From Rikenella microfusus (GTDB taxonomy: Bacteria > Bacteroidota > Bacteroidia > Bacteroidales > Tenuifilaceae), in NCBI GenBank assembly GCA_020722565.1, contig DYKO01000007.1:104179-168178 (forward strand): a stretch of DNA of 64,000 nucleotides, in the 5' to 3' direction. The notes below the pieces were generated by a model that worked only from the letters and a program-made list of their open reading frames with translations, had not been told where the DNA came from and did no database searches. Positions 9,122 through 18,547 of the stretch are shown here, in pieces. Each line of letters opens with the position of its first letter. The first letter of the stretch is position 1. The translations under genes were made by a program, and so were the position numbers.

Positions 9122-11905
9122 TTAAACAACAATATTTACAATTTTGTTAGGTACCACAATAATTTTTTTGGGCTGTTTCCCATCGAGATACTTTTGGGTA
9201 TTAGCATCGGCTAACACAATTTGCTCCACGTCTGTTGGTTTAAGATTTAGAGGTATTTCAAGAGTAAACCGTGTTTTTCCATTAAACGATACCGGACAGC
9301 TAAAGGTTGATTCTTTAATGAATTCCTCGTTGAATAAAGGCCAACTGGCAACATTTACTGATGTTTCATGACCCAGTAAATGCCAGAGCTCCTCAGCTAT
9401 ATGAGGTGCGTAAGGGGCAATTAGCACAACCAAGGGTTCCAATACGCTACGCTTGTTGCACTTGAGATCCGAAAGTTCATTTACACAAATCATAAAGGCC
9501 GAGACGCCGGTATTTAAACTGAACTTTTCAATATCCTCTGTAACCTTTTTAATGGTTTTATGAAGAAACTTAAGCTCTTGAGCAGTAGGTTCGGCATCCG
9601 ATACTATAAATTCGTTTTCTGTATTATGGAATAAACGCCAGAACTTGCGTAGGAACTTGTGAACGCCATCGATACCATTGGTATCCCAGGGTTTGCTCTG
9701 CTCCAGCGGGCCAAGAAACATCTCATACATGCGAAGGGTATCGGCGCCATAGCGCGCCACTATGGTATCGGGGTTTACCACGTTCCACATGCTCTTGCTC
9801 ATTTTTTCAACTGCCCAACCGCAGATGTATTTGCCATCTTCTAAAATAAATTCGGCGTTCTCGAACTCGGGTCTCCATTTTCTAAACGCTTCAATATCCA
9901 GAATATCATTGCTGACTATGTTAACGTCAACATGTATGGGAGTAACATCATACTTTCCCTTAAGATTGAACGAGACAAAAGTATTAGTACCCTTTATCCG
10001 GTAAACAAAATTTGAGCGACCCTGAATCATTCCTTGGTTAATGAGCTTTTTGAACGGTTCGGGCTTGCAAACATAACTTAGGTCGTAGAGGAACTTATTC
10101 CAGAACCTTGAATATATCAAGTGACCCACAGCATGTTCAGTACCACCTATGTAAAGATCTACATTTTCCCAGTATCTGTTTGCTTCAGGCGAAACAAGTG
10201 CGGTATCATTGTGGGGATCCATGTAGCGTAGGTAATACGCCGAAGAACCGGCAAATCCGGGCATGGTGTTCAGCTCATAGGGATACCCCTCGGGAGTATG
10301 CCAGTTTTTTGCACGAGCAAGAGGGGGCTCTCCCTTTTCGGTTGGTAAATAGGCATCTACTTCGGGTAGTTCAAGGGGTAGTTTATCCTCATCTAAGGGA
10401 TAGGGTACTCCATCCTTGTAGTAGATTGGGAATGGTTCACCCCAGTAACGCTGACGGCTAAAAATTGCATCACGAAGGCGATAGTTTACCTTACGTTTAC
10501 CTAAACCCCGTGATTCTAATACCTCACATATTCTCAAAATGGCCTCTTTAACTTCTAAGCCGTTGATTATAGGGCTGTTAATTACAATACCTTCTTTGGA
10601 ATCGTACGATTCAATCCACGATTCGGGATTAGTGGGCTGCTCGCCCGGCCGGATTACCGTTTGAACAATGGGCAAACCAAAGGTTTTGGCAAAGGCAAAA
10701 TCACGGCTATCGTGGGCGGGTACAGCCATTATGGCACCAGTTCCATACCCAGCCAAAACATATTCGCTAACCCAAATAGGGATGCGTTCATTGGTGAATG
10801 GGTTTATGGCGTAACTACCTGTAAATTGTCCTGTCACCTTACGTGCTTCGGCCAAGCGTTCACGCTCGGTTTTCCGCTTAACCTCCTGACGGTACTGCTC
10901 CATTTTTTCGGCATATTCAGGAGTGGTTAGCTCATCAACCAATTCACTTTCTGGGGCAATCACCATGAAGGTTGCGCCATAGATGGTGTCGGGTCGGGTA
11001 GTAAAAATAAGTATCTTACGATTGCTCCCCTCTACTCTGAACCATACCTCAGCACCTTCGGATTTTCCAATCCAGTTTCGTTGAATCTCCTTTAATGAAT
11101 CAGTCCAATCGAGGGCATCTAAATCATTTAGCAAACGATCGGCGTAAGCCGAAATTCGAAGGCACCATTGGCGCATTTTGCGCTGCTCAACGGGATGTCC
11201 CCCGCGTATGGAAACACCTTCTTTAACCTCATCGTTAGCCAGTACTGTCCCCAGGGCTGGGCACCAGTTTACCATCACATCGGCCAAATAGGCCAAACGG
11301 TAGGCCAGCAGCACCTCTTGCTGTTCTCTTTCGCTCATGGCCTTCCATTCGGAAGCACTAAATGTGCGAACATCGCTACATGCCGCATCAATATTAATGT
11401 TCCCGTTACTCTCAAACTCCGCAACAAGACTTTCAATGGGTTCTGCTTTTTGGGTTTTATTGTTGTACCAGTGCTTAAACATTTTAATGAACGCCCATTG
11501 GGTCCACTTGTAATACTCAGGGTCGCATGTGCGAAACTCACGGTCCCAGTCGTAGCTAAAGCCAATCTTATCGAGCTGCTCACGGTAGCGTTTAATATTT
11601 TTGTCAGTGGTTATTGCGGGATGCTGGCCCGTTTGAATGGCGTACTGCTCGGCCGGCAAGCCAAAGGCATCGTATCCCATTGGGTGAAGCACATTAAAGC
11701 CATTTAGCCTTTTGTAACGGGAAAAAATATCGGAAGCAATGTAGCCCAACGGATGACCAACGTGCAAACCTGCTCCTGAAGGGTAAGGGAACATATCGAG
11801 TACATAATACTTGGGGCTGCTCTCATCAATATCAACCCTATATGTTTTACTTTTACGCCAGTAATCCTGCCATTTTTGCTCAATATCTCTGAAATTATAA
11901 TCCAT
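9122..11905 (-). CDS. leuS: Leucyl-tRNA synthetase
   Basis: This 927-residue class I aminoacyl-tRNA synthetase charges tRNA-Leu. The HIGH-type motif is HVGH at residues 48-51, preceded by the YPSGAGL segment, and the KMSKS loop is at about 701-705. A long connective-peptide editing domain lies between ([14 protein letters not shown] begins it), and a leucine-specific insertion precedes KMSKS. Length fits bacterial LeuRS of this phylum. The ATG at 11905 is followed by the expected family N-terminus ([14 protein letters not shown]). On the minus strand a TATCTTTG box (11941-11948) lies 35 bases upstream and may be the -7 element, though no clear -33 partner was found. Confidence 0.97.
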   Translation of the reverse strand: MDYNFRDIEQKWQDYWRKSKTYRVDIDESSPKYYVLDMFPYPSGAGLHVGHPLGYIASDIFSRYKRLNGFNVLHPMGYDAFGLPAEQYAIQTGQHPAITTDKNIKRYREQLDKIGFSYDWDREFRTCDPEYYKWTQWAFIKMFKHWYNNKTQKAEPIESLVAEFESNGNINIDAACSDVRTFSASEWKAMSEREQQEVLLAYRLAYLADVMVNWCPALGTVLANDEVKEGVSIRGGHPVEQRKMRQWCLRISAYADRLLNDLDALDWTDSLKEIQRNWIGKSEGAEVWFRVEGSNRKILIFTTRPDTIYGATFMVIAPESELVDELTTPEYAEKMEQYRQEVKRKTERERLAEARKVTGQFTGSYAINPFTNERIPIWVSEYVLAGYGTGAIMAVPAHDSRDFAFAKTFGLPIVQTVIRPGEQPTNPESWIESYDSKEGIVINSPIINGLEVKEAILRICEVLESRGLGKRKVNYRLRDAIFSRQRYWGEPFPIYYKDGVPYPLDEDKLPLELPEVDAYLPTEKGEPPLARAKNWHTPEGYPYELNTMPGFAGSSAYYLRYMDPHNDTALVSPEANRYWENVDLYIGGTEHAVGHLIYSRFWNKFLYDLSYVCKPEPFKKLINQGMIQGRSNFVYRIKGTNTFVSFNLKGKYDVTPIHVDVNIVSNDILDIEAFRKWRPEFENAEFILEDGKYICGWAVEKMSKSMWNVVNPDTIVARYGADTLRMYEMFLGPLEQSKPWDTNGIDGVHKFLRKFWRLFHNTENEFIVSDAEPTAQELKFLHKTIKKVTEDIEKFSLNTGVSAFMICVNELSDLKCNKRSVLEPLVVLIAPYAPHIAEELWHLLGHETSVNVASWPLFNEEFIKESTFSCPVSFNGKTRFTLEIPLNLKPTDVEQIVLADANTQKYLDGKQPKKIIVVPNKIVNIVV

Positions 11906-12313
11906 AAAAGCCTGATTTTGTTAATGTTGATTTCAACCTGCAAAGATAGAAAAAACAACTTAACTACCTAAGTTTTTTTGATGGTAAGGCTTAGGGTTTA
12001 ATAGATAATTGGTAAAACTCGTCAAAAGATTTTTTGTATTGCATTACAGGTAAACCCTTTACTTGTTCTATAATTTTTTATTTACTCTTGTTTTCAATAT
12101 TTTAACATCAACTTATCCTAAACTTTTGTAACTTTAGCATACTATTTGAACCAATGGTAATTCCCGATTCAAATGCTCTATGCATATAAAAGTACCAGTG
12201 ATTTTATAACAAACAATACAATAACCACGAGTGCTTTTTACCGTATGCGGAAACAAAAGAGATACAGGAGAAATGATAACTTTTTGATGTACCACTAAAA
12301 ACATTTTAAACCG
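11906..12313. other. Divergent intergenic region between leuS and the serpin gene
   Basis: This AT-rich gap of about 400 bases separates two divergent genes. On the minus side it holds a TATCTTTG sequence suited to leuS, and on the plus side a TAACTTTA sequence at 12129-12136, far upstream of the serpin. No convincing open frame or RNA was seen. Confidence 0.6.
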
Positions 12314-13495
12314 ATGAAAAAAATTTCAATCTTTCTCATAATGCTAATAACAGCAGGTGGTGCTGGTGCACAAAAGGCTTCAGAATCAGTAAATCGCTTT
12401 GGCTTTGACCTGTACCAAGCGTTAAGCAGGACATCAACCGAGAACATTGTTTTCTCCCCATTCAGCATTTCAAATGCTTTCGGAATGGTTACGCTTGGGG
12501 CCCGAGACGAAACTCTTAGTCAACTCAACTCAACCTTTCATTTTGAAAAGGGATTAACGTTTCACAAATCGTTGGGTAACATTCAAAATCGTGTTCAAAA
12601 GTCAACCTCCGACTCCGTAGTGGCATCCATTACCAATAGGGTTTGGATTGAACAAAGCTACAGCGTTTTAAGAAAGTATAAGAGAGGACTTAAGAAAGGA
12701 TATGGAGCCACAATACATAAGGCCGATTTTATTAACGCTCCAGATGCAAGCCGGCTTTCCATTAACCAAGTTATTGAAACCGATACCCGGGGATACATTA
12801 AGAACCTTTTACCCGAGGGCAGCATTAATAAGCTCACCCGATTGGTTCTTACCAATGCCATTTTCTTTAAAGGGAAATGGTCTCAGCCCTTTAATCCTAA
12901 AAAGACATCGGAACGCTACTTTACCAACTTAGCTGGCAACAAGCTTAAACACCCCTTTATGAGTGCAGAACAAACATTTGGTTTTTACCGTGGCAGCAAC
13001 TATTCGGCTCTCGAAATGGACTATAAAGGAAATAAACTATCAATGATAATAGTTTTACCAAATGACACCACACCTTTTTTAGAATTTGAGAAGAACTTTT
13101 CTTATACCCAATACCATGAGTTAATTGGTAAAATAGAGCCTCAAAAAACCTTGGTTTTCATACCTAAATTTACCATTGAAACTGACTTTGCCATGAAAAA
13201 AATGCTACAGGCAATGGGTCTCATTGCTCCTTTTAACGATAGTGCAGATTTTTCAGGCATTTCAGGTTACTCCAACCTTAAAATATCCGATGCATACCAT
13301 AAGGCTTTTATTGAGGTATCGGAGGAGGGAACCACTGCTGCTGCAGCAACTGCAGTTGTAATAGCCATGAAATCGATGCCTAATTTCAATGTTTTTGATG
13401 CCAACCGCCCCTTTATATACATCCTTCGGCATAAGCCTACCAACACTATCCTTTTTATCGGACGATTTGTTTCTCCTGCAGGGGTTAACCAGTAA
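12314..13495 (+). CDS. Secreted serpin-family protease inhibitor
   Basis: This 393-residue protein has a signal peptide (MKKISIFLIMLITAGGAGA) and a full serpin fold. Family signatures include NIVFSPFSISNAFGMV near the start, the VLTNAIFFKGKW strand, and the C-terminal NRPFIYILRH...NTILFIGR block. The reactive-centre hinge reads EEGTTAAAATAVV starting at E337, with small residues at P15-P9, which is the signature of an inhibitory rather than inert serpin. Counting 17 residues from E337 puts P1 at K353 and P1' at S354, suggesting a trypsin-like target; M352 is the other candidate. It appears to be monocistronic. The protein probably acts in the periplasm or on the cell surface; it is not lipidated. 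Confidence 0.92.
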   Translation: MKKISIFLIMLITAGGAGAQKASESVNRFGFDLYQALSRTSTENIVFSPFSISNAFGMVTLGARDETLSQLNSTFHFEKGLTFHKSLGNIQNRVQKSTSDSVVASITNRVWIEQSYSVLRKYKRGLKKGYGATIHKADFINAPDASRLSINQVIETDTRGYIKNLLPEGSINKLTRLVLTNAIFFKGKWSQPFNPKKTSERYFTNLAGNKLKHPFMSAEQTFGFYRGSNYSALEMDYKGNKLSMIIVLPNDTTPFLEFEKNFSYTQYHELIGKIEPQKTLVFIPKFTIETDFAMKKMLQAMGLIAPFNDSADFSGISGYSNLKISDAYHKAFIEVSEEGTTAAAATAVVIAMKSMPNFNVFDANRPFIYILRHKPTNTILFIGRFVSPAGVNQ

Positions 13496-13566
13496 TAGCG
13501 CGGATAAAAATAATATATCTGGCTACATAGGATAAACCGTTAATTGGATGCATCAAAAATGCTATG

Positions 13567-14223
13567 CTACATCAATGTGGCTAGAATACTTTTTAGGGGG
13601 AAAGCACTATTAGCGCCTTTCAAGAGAAATGCCTGAATGCCAAGTTTGTGCGCCGCATTGATGTGCTCCTTTGTATCATCAATAAAAATGGTTTCAAATG
13701 GATTTAGGTTGTTTTCAATTATCAACCGCTGAAATATTTCGGGTTGGGGTTTTCGCATTCCCAACTCAAATGATAGGTACGCTTTATGAAAGTAGTCCTT
13801 TAGCTCTCTGCCTGTTTTTTTATAAAGCATCTGGTTGTAATGGTTAAAATGAATGGAGTTGGTATTGCTCAGCAGAAACACCCTGTGTTTTTTCCTTAGC
13901 TCCTCTATTAGATTTAATCTTTCAACATCCCAATCCAGAAGCAATGCGTTCCAAGCTTCATCAAATTCTCTTTGGCTAAGGTTTGAGTGAAACAACTGGT
14001 TGAACTTTTGCCGAAACAGTTCAGGGCTTATTAGGCCACAATCAAATTGATTAAAAAATTCGTTTTGGCCTGTTAGCGTTGAAACTTCAACTATTTTTAT
14101 TCCCAAACACTTAAAGGCAGCCAGAGTTAAGGTATAATCAATGTCAAGAACCACTCCGCCCAAGTCAAGAATTATATTATTGATAGTCAATTCATCAATT
14201 ACTTTAAACTTGTCAATCAACAT
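13567..14223 (-). CDS. HAD-family phosphatase (YihX-like)
   Basis: The 218-residue product has the four HAD motifs: DLGGVVLDID near the N-terminus, LLSNTNSIH (motif II), RKPQPEIF with the motif III lysine, and FIDDTKEHI (motif IV). The DLGGVV form and helical cap match the subclass IA group that includes YihX, which removes phosphate from small phosphorylated sugars; the substrate here is unknown. The start at 14223 (MLIDKF) was chosen because extending upstream would run the frame through the tRNA at 14306 on the other strand. It converges with the serpin gene. Confidence 0.85.
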   Translation of the reverse strand: MLIDKFKVIDELTINNIILDLGGVVLDIDYTLTLAAFKCLGIKIVEVSTLTGQNEFFNQFDCGLISPELFRQKFNQLFHSNLSQREFDEAWNALLLDWDVERLNLIEELRKKHRVFLLSNTNSIHFNHYNQMLYKKTGRELKDYFHKAYLSFELGMRKPQPEIFQRLIIENNLNPFETIFIDDTKEHINAAHKLGIQAFLLKGANSAFPLKSILATLM

Positions 14224-14240
14224 AATTTTTACGTGTCTAT

Positions 14241-14272
14241 TTTGAAAATTCAAATGCAAATATGTAATTTTG
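14241..14272 (+). promoter_or_regulatory. Bacteroidetes-type promoter of the tRNA gene
   Basis: TTTG at 14241-14244 is followed after exactly 20 bases by TAATTTTG at 14265-14272, an ideal match to the -33 TTTG / -7 TAnnTTTG consensus of the primary sigma factor of this phylum. Transcription would begin near 14279, about 27 bases ahead of the tRNA. Confidence 0.8.
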
Positions 14273-14305
14273 CAAACCAATATGAAAACAGGCCATCTGT
14301 TTTTT

Positions 14306-14382
14306 GGGCCCATAGCTCAGCAGGTTAGAGCATCTGACTCATAATCAGAGGGTCGCTGGTTCGAGCCCAGCTGGGCCCACCA
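14306..14382 (+). tRNA. tRNA with CAT anticodon (elongator Met, or Ile2 if lysidine-modified)
   Basis: A full cloverleaf can be drawn: acceptor GGGCCCA pairs with TGGGCCC, D stem GCTC/GAGC, anticodon stem TCTGA/TCAGA with loop CTCATAA (anticodon CAT at 14340-14342), variable GGGTC, and T stem GCTGG/CCAGC with loop TTCGAGC. The discriminator is A and the CCA end is encoded (14380-14382). Elongator tRNA-Met and tRNA-Ile2 share this anticodon in DNA. The absence of the mispaired first acceptor base rules out initiator tRNA. Most annotation would call it Met; I cannot exclude Ile2. Confidence 0.95.
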
Positions 14383-14403
14383 ACCGCCGATAGGCGGTTT
14401 TTT
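14383..14403 (+). terminator. Intrinsic terminator of the tRNA gene
   Basis: ACCGCC (14383-14388), loop GATA, then GGCGGT (14393-14398) running into a T tract. It begins directly after the encoded CCA, so the tRNA forms its own transcription unit. Confidence 0.85.
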
Positions 14404-14528
14404 ATTTACCAAAATTTAAAATCTGCTTAAAAGTATAAATTTAAAATGCCAAAAACGGTTTGATGTATTAATCAGAAGATATACTTTTGCGAAAAATCAT
14501 AAGTTTTATTACTCTAATACATAAATTT

Positions 14529-15491
14529 ATGAAACGAATTTTGATTGTAGGCGCAGGTGGTCAAATTGGCTCTGAGCTGGTACCCCATCTGCAAAAGATA
14601 TATGGGAACAATAATGTAGTTGCTGCCGATATCAATAGCAATTGTGCCAGCAATTTAGGTGATGTAGCCTTTGAAGTGCTTGATGCACTCGATACACAGC
14701 GTTACGTTGAAATAGTAAAGAAATACAAGGTTGACTCAATTTTCAATTTGGTAGCACTACTTTCAGCAACCGGCGAACGCAATCCCCAGCTAGCATGGAA
14801 AATTAACATGAGCGCCTTGATGAATTCATTGGAAATAGCCCGTGAGTTCAACTGCGCTGTGTTCACTCCCAGTTCTATTGGCGCATTTGGGCCAACCTCA
14901 CCAAAAGATAACACACCGCAGGATACCATTATGCGCCCTACTACCATTTATGGAATTTGCAAGGTAACCGGCGAAATGCTTAGCGATTACTATTTCCTCA
15001 AATACGGCGTTGATACCCGAAGCGTTCGATTCCCCGGAATCATCTCCAATGTTACCCTACCCGGTGGTGGAACTACCGACTATGCGGTTGAGATATACTA
15101 TGGGGCCATTCAGCATAAACACTTTATTTGCCCTTTGCCCCAGGGGACCTATCTGGATATGATGTATATGCCCGACGCACTGGATGCCTGTGTTCAACTT
15201 ATGGAGGCCGATCCTGCTAAGCTTAAGCATCGAAATAGTTTCAATGTTACCGCCATGAGTTTTGAACCATCGCAAATTTATGCGACAATAAAGAAACGCA
15301 TTCCTGATTTTACCCTGGAATACAACATTGATCCTATTAAAAAGTCCATTGCCGATAGCTGGCCGAATTACATGGACGATAGCTGCGCCCGTGAGGAATG
15401 GGGCTGGAACCCCAAGTGGAATCTCGAAACCATGACCGACGATATGCTAAAGGTTATTGGCGAAAAGTATAAAGCTGGAGTACTTAAATAA
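14529..15491 (+). CDS. L-threonine 3-dehydrogenase, SDR type
   Basis: This 320-residue protein is a short-chain dehydrogenase with the extended epimerase fold: VGAGGQIGSEL at the N-terminus binds NAD, and YGICKVTGE supplies the catalytic tyrosine and lysine. The segment LPGGGTTDYAVEIYY is characteristic of the SDR-type threonine dehydrogenases known from Flavobacteria and trypanosomatids rather than UDP-glucose epimerases. It would oxidise threonine to 2-amino-3-ketobutyrate for threonine breakdown. The partner enzyme, 2-amino-3-ketobutyrate CoA ligase, is not in the window. The start at 14529 (MKRILIVG) was preferred over an upstream TTG at 14487 because the Rossmann strand begins there. Confidence 0.87.
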   Translation: MKRILIVGAGGQIGSELVPHLQKIYGNNNVVAADINSNCASNLGDVAFEVLDALDTQRYVEIVKKYKVDSIFNLVALLSATGERNPQLAWKINMSALMNSLEIAREFNCAVFTPSSIGAFGPTSPKDNTPQDTIMRPTTIYGICKVTGEMLSDYYFLKYGVDTRSVRFPGIISNVTLPGGGTTDYAVEIYYGAIQHKHFICPLPQGTYLDMMYMPDALDACVQLMEADPAKLKHRNSFNVTAMSFEPSQIYATIKKRIPDFTLEYNIDPIKKSIADSWPNYMDDSCAREEWGWNPKWNLETMTDDMLKVIGEKYKAGVLK

Positions 15492-15510
15492 CTCAATACT
15501 ACAATAAAAA

Positions 15511-15534
15511 GAAGGCCGTAAGCCTTCTTTTTTT
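15511..15534. terminator. Bidirectional terminator
   Basis: GAAGGC (15511-15516) and GCCTTC (15522-15527) form a short stem, flanked by an A run on the left and a T run on the right, so it can serve both the threonine dehydrogenase gene and the convergent gene that ends at 15533. Confidence 0.75.
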
Positions 15535-16234
15535 ATTCAAGACCCGTATCCCTTTTTACCATACGAATAAAGTAATCTTTATTGGGAAGTGTTGACGTTT
15601 TCAACTGGTTAAGCCAAAAGCCTGCAGTTAACTTGTTGCCGCTGGAATAATAAATCATTACCAAATGGTAATAGGCGTAACCGTAAACATGCGTTGGATT
15701 TGAAGGTATATCCTCTACCACACGCGTAAAACAATCAATAGCTTGGGCAATTTCATTGCCTGTATAGAACTCCATTCCCTGATTAAACACACGTATATCG
15801 TTATTCAACTTATTGTTTAAAATTAAGCCCTTAAAGTAGAAACATGCTTTATTGCACTCTTCAATCAAATTAACCGTGCTTAAACCAGCAGGGATGGCCG
15901 GAAAGATTAATGAGAACGAAAGCGTTTCGCCCTTTCGGGAGAAGTTATGAACAGTTGGACAAGTAGGTATGCCCCTGGAGACCCTGCGGTAAAAACGCTG
16001 TCGGGTTTGGGGAATTTCAATGTAGATATTTTTGTCGGCACAGAACCAGCCACCCTTGTCGGCGTTATTCTCAACGGTTAGATTTACAACTGTAGAATCG
16101 GCATATAGAATTATCTCATCTACATTAAGTTCAGGATGTGACAGCTCAGCCGAAAATGGGCCTGTGATAACCTCTTGGGCATAAGTGCAATTCCCCATAA
16201 AAACCGATGTAAAGAATAGTAGGATGTATCGCAT
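15533..16234 (-). CDS. Secreted protein of unknown function with a TPR-like C-terminal part
   Basis: The 233-residue product begins with a signal peptide (cleavage likely after TYAQ at about residue 20). The first half is beta-rich (residues 25-130) and contains several cysteines. The second half, with GMEFYTGNEIAQAIDCFTR and YAYYHLVMIYYSSGN, has the helix spacing of about one and a half tetratricopeptide repeats. No named family was recognised. It lies downstream of the FadL-type porin on the same strand, but a strong terminator stands between them, so it may be separately expressed or depend on readthrough. Confidence 0.65.
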   Translation of the reverse strand: MRYILLFFTSVFMGNCTYAQEVITGPFSAELSHPELNVDEIILYADSTVVNLTVENNADKGGWFCADKNIYIEIPQTRQRFYRRVSRGIPTCPTVHNFSRKGETLSFSLIFPAIPAGLSTVNLIEECNKACFYFKGLILNNKLNNDIRVFNQGMEFYTGNEIAQAIDCFTRVVEDIPSNPTHVYGYAYYHLVMIYYSSGNKLTAGFWLNQLKTSTLPNKDYFIRMVKRDTGLE

Positions 16235-16236
16235 GG

Positions 16237-16271
16237 TAAAAAAAATTAGGGGTTGTAAAACAACCCCTAAT
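16237..16271 (-). terminator. Strong intrinsic terminator after the FadL-type gene
   Basis: ATTAGGGGTTG (16245-16255) and CAACCCCTAAT (16261-16271) are a perfect 11-base inverted repeat with a five-base loop. Read on the minus strand the stem runs into eight T residues, a textbook terminator for the gene ending at 16292. Confidence 0.9.
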
Positions 16272-16291
16272 GTAAACCATTTTTTTATGTT

Positions 16292-17920
16292 TTAAAATCT
16301 GTAAGCAGCACCAATTGCAAAAACTATGTTTGTTCGTGAGTATATTTCTTTTACTTCTGTAATAGAAGGAATGCTATACGAGGAGTAATCGATATACTTT
16401 GAATCGGGATTATAGAAGGTGTATAGCGTACCAACTTCAATTGCGAGCTTTTCATTAACCTTAAACATACCACCAAAACCTACAGAATTTGAGGTAAGGC
16501 TATGTGTAAGGTCGGTTTGGTATCCTTTACCAACACCTGTTTTTGCATAAAGGTACCCAGCCGAAACAAGGACTCTGTCGGTAATATCATATTCCAAGCC
16601 TGCTGCAATCTCGTAGAAATTTCCTTCAATATCTTTTTTAACACCAGGTGCACTTTCGATTACCGCATCCTTATCGAAGAAGTAGTGGAAACCAGCTGCA
16701 ATCCTTAGGTTCTGAAGCGCTTTATACTCAAATCCACCAGAAAGTATGGCTGGAATATCGTAACGTAGCTTCCCGCCATCAGGGAATAGACCGGTACCGT
16801 CAACCTTTGTGTCGTTGGTGAGTGTTAAAGAGGTGCGGAATTCGTATTTAATGCCAACATTTAACTTATCACCAAATGTTAGATTAGCTCCTATAATTGG
16901 GGTAAAACCGGTACCTGTTTGAATGGCATCAACTTCCTTGTCAGAGGTTAAAGCAGCATATCCGCTCATTTGATTGGCATTGGCTGTAAAAACTGGTGCG
17001 GCTGCACCAAGAGTTGCTTGTGCATTTTGTATGTTAATTGCTGAAATTGCTTCGGGTGCTAAACCTGCTGCTGCAAGCAACCCCTGAATCTCTGCAATCT
17101 GCTGTTCAGTTAGCCCTACAGATGTTCCATCAGAAAGAAGAGTAGAACCATGCCCCCCTTGCACAATTGGATTAAGGCCATCATAGTAAGCATTAGCACC
17201 ATCAGCCCATGTGTTCAATGTTGTGGCAGCATCGGTAAAAAATTGCTGGGCCGATACCATGTTTACCCCATTGTAGCTTGTCCCAAATGCTGGTTGATTG
17301 GGGTTAATAAGAATATTCTTGAGGTAACCGTTATAAGTATTCTTGGCATAGATATACCTAAACCCGGCCGAAAGCGAAATCATGTCGTTAATTGCATAGC
17401 TAGCATTTAGCTGAGCCCCCCAAAACACACTTGAGCCGTCAAAATTGATATCGGCAGAGTATTTATTAGTAGGTATCCCATTGGAGGTAAGCAGAGGAGG
17501 AATAATTGAAATGGGTATCTCAAAACTTGGGAGCCCAGTATTATAGGTTGCCGATCCACCTCCGCCGTTTGGCTGGAAGCCAAAGCCCAATGCAAGTTTA
17601 TCTTTTTTATAAACAGCATAGAAGTTTGGGAACAACGGAGCTGCAACATCACCAACATATGTGTCATCGTTCAGCAGCGGGAACTTGTTTTCAATTGTTT
17701 TTTTCTGAAATATCGATTGGTTACTTAGGTAAAGATGAAAGCCATCGTCCATTTTTACCAAACCTGCAGGGTTAAAATAAACTGCATCAATACTTGTTGA
17801 GGCATCACGTGCCAACATACGAATGTAAGTAGCACTCTGATTGGTATTGGTTACAATACCCCCGGCCATAACCAGCAATGTTAATCCGGTTCCCCAAAAT
17901 GTAAGTAGTAGTTTTCTCAT
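16292..17920 (-). CDS. FadL/OmpP1/TodX-family outer-membrane transport protein
   Basis: The product has 542 residues, with a signal peptide and then NQSATYIRMLARDASTSIDA leading into YFNPAGLVKM, the N-terminal plug pattern of FadL-type channels. The rest is beta-barrel in character: alternating residues, repeated GFGFQPN and GLEYDITDRVLVSAGYLY strands, and a C-terminal aromatic (AIGAAYRF). A central extracellular insertion (about 215-330), rich in alanine and asparagine, is longer than in E. coli FadL. Such porins pass long-chain fatty acids or other hydrophobic molecules. It appears monocistronic because of the strong terminator after it. Confidence 0.88.
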   Translation of the reverse strand: MRKLLLTFWGTGLTLLVMAGGIVTNTNQSATYIRMLARDASTSIDAVYFNPAGLVKMDDGFHLYLSNQSIFQKKTIENKFPLLNDDTYVGDVAAPLFPNFYAVYKKDKLALGFGFQPNGGGGSATYNTGLPSFEIPISIIPPLLTSNGIPTNKYSADINFDGSSVFWGAQLNASYAINDMISLSAGFRYIYAKNTYNGYLKNILINPNQPAFGTSYNGVNMVSAQQFFTDAATTLNTWADGANAYYDGLNPIVQGGHGSTLLSDGTSVGLTEQQIAEIQGLLAAAGLAPEAISAINIQNAQATLGAAAPVFTANANQMSGYAALTSDKEVDAIQTGTGFTPIIGANLTFGDKLNVGIKYEFRTSLTLTNDTKVDGTGLFPDGGKLRYDIPAILSGGFEYKALQNLRIAAGFHYFFDKDAVIESAPGVKKDIEGNFYEIAAGLEYDITDRVLVSAGYLYAKTGVGKGYQTDLTHSLTSNSVGFGGMFKVNEKLAIEVGTLYTFYNPDSKYIDYSSYSIPSITEVKEIYSRTNIVFAIGAAYRF

Positions 17921-18030
17921 AAATGAATTGATTTAGGTTAGAAATAAATTGTTTGAGTTAAACGTTTGTTTATAATAATAGTTCAAGCAAAGGAGTGCGC
18001 AAACTATTTGCCCTTTGCCTATTTGGATTA

Positions 18031-18270
18031 TTAATTACGAAGAAACTGATAGAGAAAGCCCTGCTCCATACCAATATTAAGGTGGTTCCCTCCTTCATAA
18101 AATAAATCATAACCTACCGGAAGGGTTCGAAGGCCTTTAGTTTTATGGGTAGATATAATACCTAATCGATGCTTAATGCGAGCAATAAACCTGTAAAGCG
18201 TTTTGGTTATAAATCGCCTTACAAGAGTAAAGTAAGCTACAATTGCTAAGTAAAAACTTGCCCTTCGCAT
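18031..18270 (-). CDS. Small hypothetical protein or gene remnant
   Basis: An open frame of 79 residues, with a hydrophobic and arginine-rich first half and a C-terminal half (VGYDLFYEGGNHLNIGMEQ) that reads like the last strands of a beta-barrel protein. There is no signal peptide and no recognised domain. It may be the relic of a longer envelope gene or simply a chance frame in a gap of more than 600 bases between the FadL-type and C1 peptidase genes. The rest of that gap (17921-18030 and 18271-18547) is AT-rich and shows nothing else firm. Confidence 0.3.
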   Translation of the reverse strand: MRRASFYLAIVAYFTLVRRFITKTLYRFIARIKHRLGIISTHKTKGLRTLPVGYDLFYEGGNHLNIGMEQGFLYQFLRN

Positions 18271-18547
18271 CGAATAAGGGTAATATTTGGAGCTAATATA
18301 TGTATTTATCGATATAAATTCAAGTTTGACTCTTTTTTATTTTATGGAACTGAAACGGAGGGCATTGAAGTTGACTACTATGTCAAATATTTAAAAATTA
18401 GAATCAAAGAAGCCGATTGATTAAATGAATTTTATAATTTTTGTTATTGGTTTTAAGTAACAAATCGGATAAATTCATTAACTTGGCATATTGATAGATC
18501 TCATTTAAGTAAAACCTTCACCTATTGGTTTACCAAAAAAACTACAT

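Noticed and set aside
11168..11707. Plus-strand frame of 179 codons opposite leuS
   Set aside because: Antisense shadow; leuS is unambiguous and the frame has no signal of its own.
14224..14313. Upstream extension of the HAD phosphatase frame
   Set aside because: It would run through the tRNA promoter and into the tRNA gene; the fold begins at 14223.
17150..17410. Plus-strand frame of 86 codons opposite the FadL-type gene
   Set aside because: Antisense shadow of a well-supported barrel gene.
18291..18420. A short open stretch ending in VDYYVKYLKIRIKEAD
   Set aside because: It has no in-frame ATG, is under 45 codons and shows no recognisable motif; at most a relic.
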